This document shows, piece after piece, positions 63,950-64,000 of a stretch of DNA of 64,000 nt. Position 1 is the first letter of the stretch. Each line of letters begins with the position of its first letter. The notes under the pieces were generated by a model that searched no databases, was not told the origin of the DNA, and saw only the letters and a list, made by a program, of their open reading frames with translations. The stretch spans positions 15,934,001 to 15,998,000 of the forward strand of contig OX637353.1 of NCBI GenBank assembly GCA_951799405.1. Reading direction: 5' to 3'. Position numbers and translations under genes: made by a program. The DNA comes from Agapetus fuscipes (taxonomy: Eukaryota > Arthropoda > Insecta > Trichoptera > Glossosomatidae).

Positions 63950-64000
63950 TGTTACGAAATTATGGTTCAATTGTCTTCAAATTAAAAATACACAGGTCTT
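63950..64000 (-). repeat. 5' LTR, first 51 bp in view
   Basis: TGTTACGAAATTATGG to ACACAGGTCTT, identical to 57215-57265; continues beyond the window. Confidence 0.9.

Larger units (their letters stand above)
57215..64000 (-). mobile_element. Ty3/gypsy LTR retrotransposon with SAP, macro and CCCH domains (5' LTR cut by window)
   Basis: Read on the minus strand: 5' LTR (from 63950 rightward, truncated), primer-binding site 63931-63947, leader of about 650 bp, one Gag-Pol ORF, purine tract GGTGGGGGG overlapping the stop codon, 3' LTR 57215-57686. Visible LTR portions (51 bp) are identical. The LTR ends are TGTTA...TAACA. ATAC flanks the left side; the right flank is out of view. No frameshift or stop was seen, so the copy looks young and possibly active. 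Confidence 0.92.

Overview
This is a window of animal nuclear DNA, almost certainly from an arthropod and probably an insect. It holds one spliced host gene on the + strand, with GT-AG introns of up to about 31 kb. The introns are AT-rich and packed with transposable elements. The exons are GC-richer, codon-biased and conserved. The species cannot be named from the sequence alone.

Host gene. Sixteen internal exons (1-79 to 53974-54094) join in one continuous frame of 2,763 nt, or 921 codons. They encode a P4-type ATPase (phospholipid flippase) of the ATP8A subfamily, from the cytosolic N-terminus to the region after the sixth membrane helix. The start codon lies left of the window and the last helices and C-terminus lie right of it. 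All diagnostic motifs are present (DGET, PISL, DKTGTLT, KGADT, TGDK, GDGANDV).

Intron 1 (80-31361) is a graveyard of repeats: LTRs, MITEs, three tRNA-derived SINE families, a 240-260 bp SINE-like family ('family A') with TTAGAT-type tails, LINE 3' ends, a 439-bp-period tandem repeat and a 15-bp minisatellite. It also holds a complete, young, 5,036-bp Ty3/gypsy retrotransposon (21030-26065) with identical LTRs and a 5-bp target duplication.

The intron 46615-52079 is almost filled by a complete-looking DNA transposon (47025-51997). It has 37-bp terminal inverted repeats and ATAT target duplications, and carries a three-exon minus-strand gene for a 773-residue D,D,D/E protein (DUF7869/Sola-like). 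MITEs at 1.1, 8.6, 19.8 and 54.4 kb share the layout of its termini. A further non-autonomous relative has the young gypsy element inserted inside its terminal repeat.

The right end (57215-64000) is a minus-strand Ty3/gypsy element cut by the window edge. Its single 1,865-codon Gag-Pol ORF has a SAP domain and coiled-coil repeats in front. After the integrase it carries a macro domain resembling OARD1/TARG1 (ADP-ribose binding) and a CCCH zinc finger. This cargo is the most unusual thing in the window.

No bona fide tRNA, rRNA or CRISPR locus was seen. tRNA-like stretches all belong to SINEs.
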